A stretch of DNA of 5,743 bases from Pseudomonadota bacterium. GTDB lineage: Bacteria > Desulfobacterota > Desulfobulbia > Desulfobulbales > JAGXFP01. The position numbers and the translations under genes are program-made. The stretch lies in NCBI GenBank assembly GCA_030673265.1, contig DAOVJK010000216.1, forward strand, positions 1 to 5,743. Direction: 5' to 3'. A model generated the notes under the pieces. It ran no database searches, was not told the DNA's origin, and worked only from the letters and a program-made list of their open reading frames with translations. Position 1 is the first letter of the stretch; each line of letters opens with the position of its first letter. Shown in pieces: positions 4,881-5,743 of the stretch.

Positions 4881-5743
4881 ATGGAAGAAGAACTTCACCA
4901 GTTAAAGACCGAAGCTTTGGCTCGGCTTGGCGAGATTAATCAGCCTGCCGGCCTTGAAGAGTTCCGGGTTAAGTACCTTGGCCGCAAGGGTTTGTTCTCC
5001 GGACTCATGAAGCAGTTGGGCCAGGTTGATCCTGGAGAACGCCCGCGCTTGGGGCAGCTTGCCAACAGTGTCAAGGCGGAGGTGGAAACGGCCTACGCTG
5101 AGCACCAGACAGCCGTTGCCGATTCTGTCGGCCAGGCGTGTGATATAGCTCTGGATTTGAGCCTGCCCGGGCGGACCATTCCCTTGGGACGTCTTCATCC
5201 GGTGACCCAGATAATGGATGAGATTTGCGGGATCTTCGAAGGTCTTGGCTTCGCTGTGGCCGAAGGTCCCGACATCGAGACCGATTTCTACAACTTCGAA
5301 GCGCTGAACATCCCCCCGCACCATCCGGCGCGGGACATGCACGACACTTTCTATTTCAGCGAGTCTGTCCTGTTACGGACCCATACTTCGCCCATGCAGA
5401 TCCGGGCCATGGAAACCAAAAAGCCGCCGCTGCGCATGATTGCCCCCGGCAAGGTTTATCGCTGCGATTCTGATATTACCCATACTCCAATGTTCCATCA
5501 GGTCGAAGGCTTTCTGGTTGATGAGAAGGTTTCCTTTGCCGATCTCAAGGGCGTGCTGTCGGTATTTATAGCCAGAATGTTCGATGAAAAAACCCCGATT
5601 CGTTTCCGGCCCAGTTTTTTCCCTTTTACCGAACCGAGCGCCGAGGTGGATATTGGCTGTGTAATCTGCGGCGGTTCTGGTTGTCGGGTCTGTAAGCATA
5701 CCGGCTGGCTTGAGATTCTTGGTTGTGGCATGGTAGATCCCAA
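4881..5743 (+). CDS. pheS: Phenylalanyl-tRNA synthetase alpha subunit, 3' end outside window
   Basis: PheS is the catalytic subunit of the (alpha-beta)2 class II enzyme that charges tRNA-Phe; pheT is expected next. The window holds 287 codons plus two bases of an expected 330-345. Visible parts are the N-terminal tRNA-binding coiled-coil region (about 1-90, with VKYLGRKG), LHPVT (105-109), LNIPPHHPARDMHDTF, LLRTHTSPMQ, VYRCD with the motif 2 arginine R194, HTPMFHQVEG (201-210) and RFRPSFFPFTEPSAEVD (241-257). An insert follows with C260, C263, C268 and C271 (CxxC-x4-CxxC), then GWLEILGCGMVDP. I know this insert from many Firmicutes and Desulfobacterota PheS proteins, and it probably binds zinc. 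The frame has a TGA at 4851, so ATG 4881 is the only standard start near the gene's 5' end. No good Shine-Dalgarno sequence precedes it, which suggests coupling to rplT. Confidence 0.97.
   Translation, partial: MEEELHQLKTEALARLGEINQPAGLEEFRVKYLGRKGLFSGLMKQLGQVDPGERPRLGQLANSVKAEVETAYAEHQTAVADSVGQACDIALDLSLPGRTIPLGRLHPVTQIMDEICGIFEGLGFAVAEGPDIETDFYNFEALNIPPHHPARDMHDTFYFSESVLLRTHTSPMQIRAMETKKPPLRMIAPGKVYRCDSDITHTPMFHQVEGFLVDEKVSFADLKGVLSVFIARMFDEKTPIRFRPSFFPFTEPSAEVDIGCVICGGSGCRVCKHTGWLEILGCGMVDP

Noticed and set aside
1..5743. CRISPR array, insertion sequence, prophage, toxin-antitoxin or defence system
   Set aside because: No evenly spaced direct repeats, transposase, integrase or accessory gene was found. 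All coding sequence belongs to conserved housekeeping genes in familiar order.

Overview
This window is an ordinary core-genome segment of a bacterium. Every gene runs on the + strand: recR, a tRNA-Val(GAC) gene, then thrS-infC-rpmI-rplT-pheS. The pheS gene is cut off by the right edge. Base composition looks close to half G+C. Three features suggest a Desulfobacterota ('Deltaproteobacteria') member, perhaps near Desulfobulbales/Desulfuromonadales: the MNCPFHI variant of the ThrS zinc-cysteine motif, the four-cysteine insert in PheS, and a tRNA-Val gene beside thrS. This placement rests on remembered family patterns, not on a search.

Left part (1-1137). Bases 1-297 are non-coding. They hold a possible terminator of an unseen upstream gene and an array of degenerate 7-base repeats with an inverted partner. 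A complete recR (298-900) follows. The 237-bp gap after it contains competing inverted repeats that may form the recR terminator and a consensus -35 box that may serve the tRNA gene.

Middle part (1138-3571). The tRNA-Val gene encodes its own CCA and has C instead of the near-universal U at position 33. A 127-bp leader with two hairpins and a T9 run separates it from thrS (645 aa, complete, all zinc and class II motifs present). A 292-bp non-coding gap follows. It has a terminator-like hairpin just after thrS and three ATTAGCC repeats just before infC.

Right part (3572-5743). infC begins with the non-standard codon ATT behind a strong Shine-Dalgarno sequence, the arrangement known from E. coli, where IF-3 represses its own AUU start. 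rpmI (L35) and rplT (L20) follow, with an 11-bp hairpin in the infC-rpmI gap where an L20 operator would be expected by analogy. pheS comes next with little recognisable ribosome binding site.

Together the genes supply translation: threonine and phenylalanine charging, initiation fidelity, two 50S proteins and a valine tRNA. RecR belongs to recombinational repair. I found no CRISPR array, transposon, prophage or undescribed multi-gene system. The interesting material is regulatory: the AUU start, the leaders of thrS, infC and rpmI, the C33 tRNA, and the repeat array ahead of recR.
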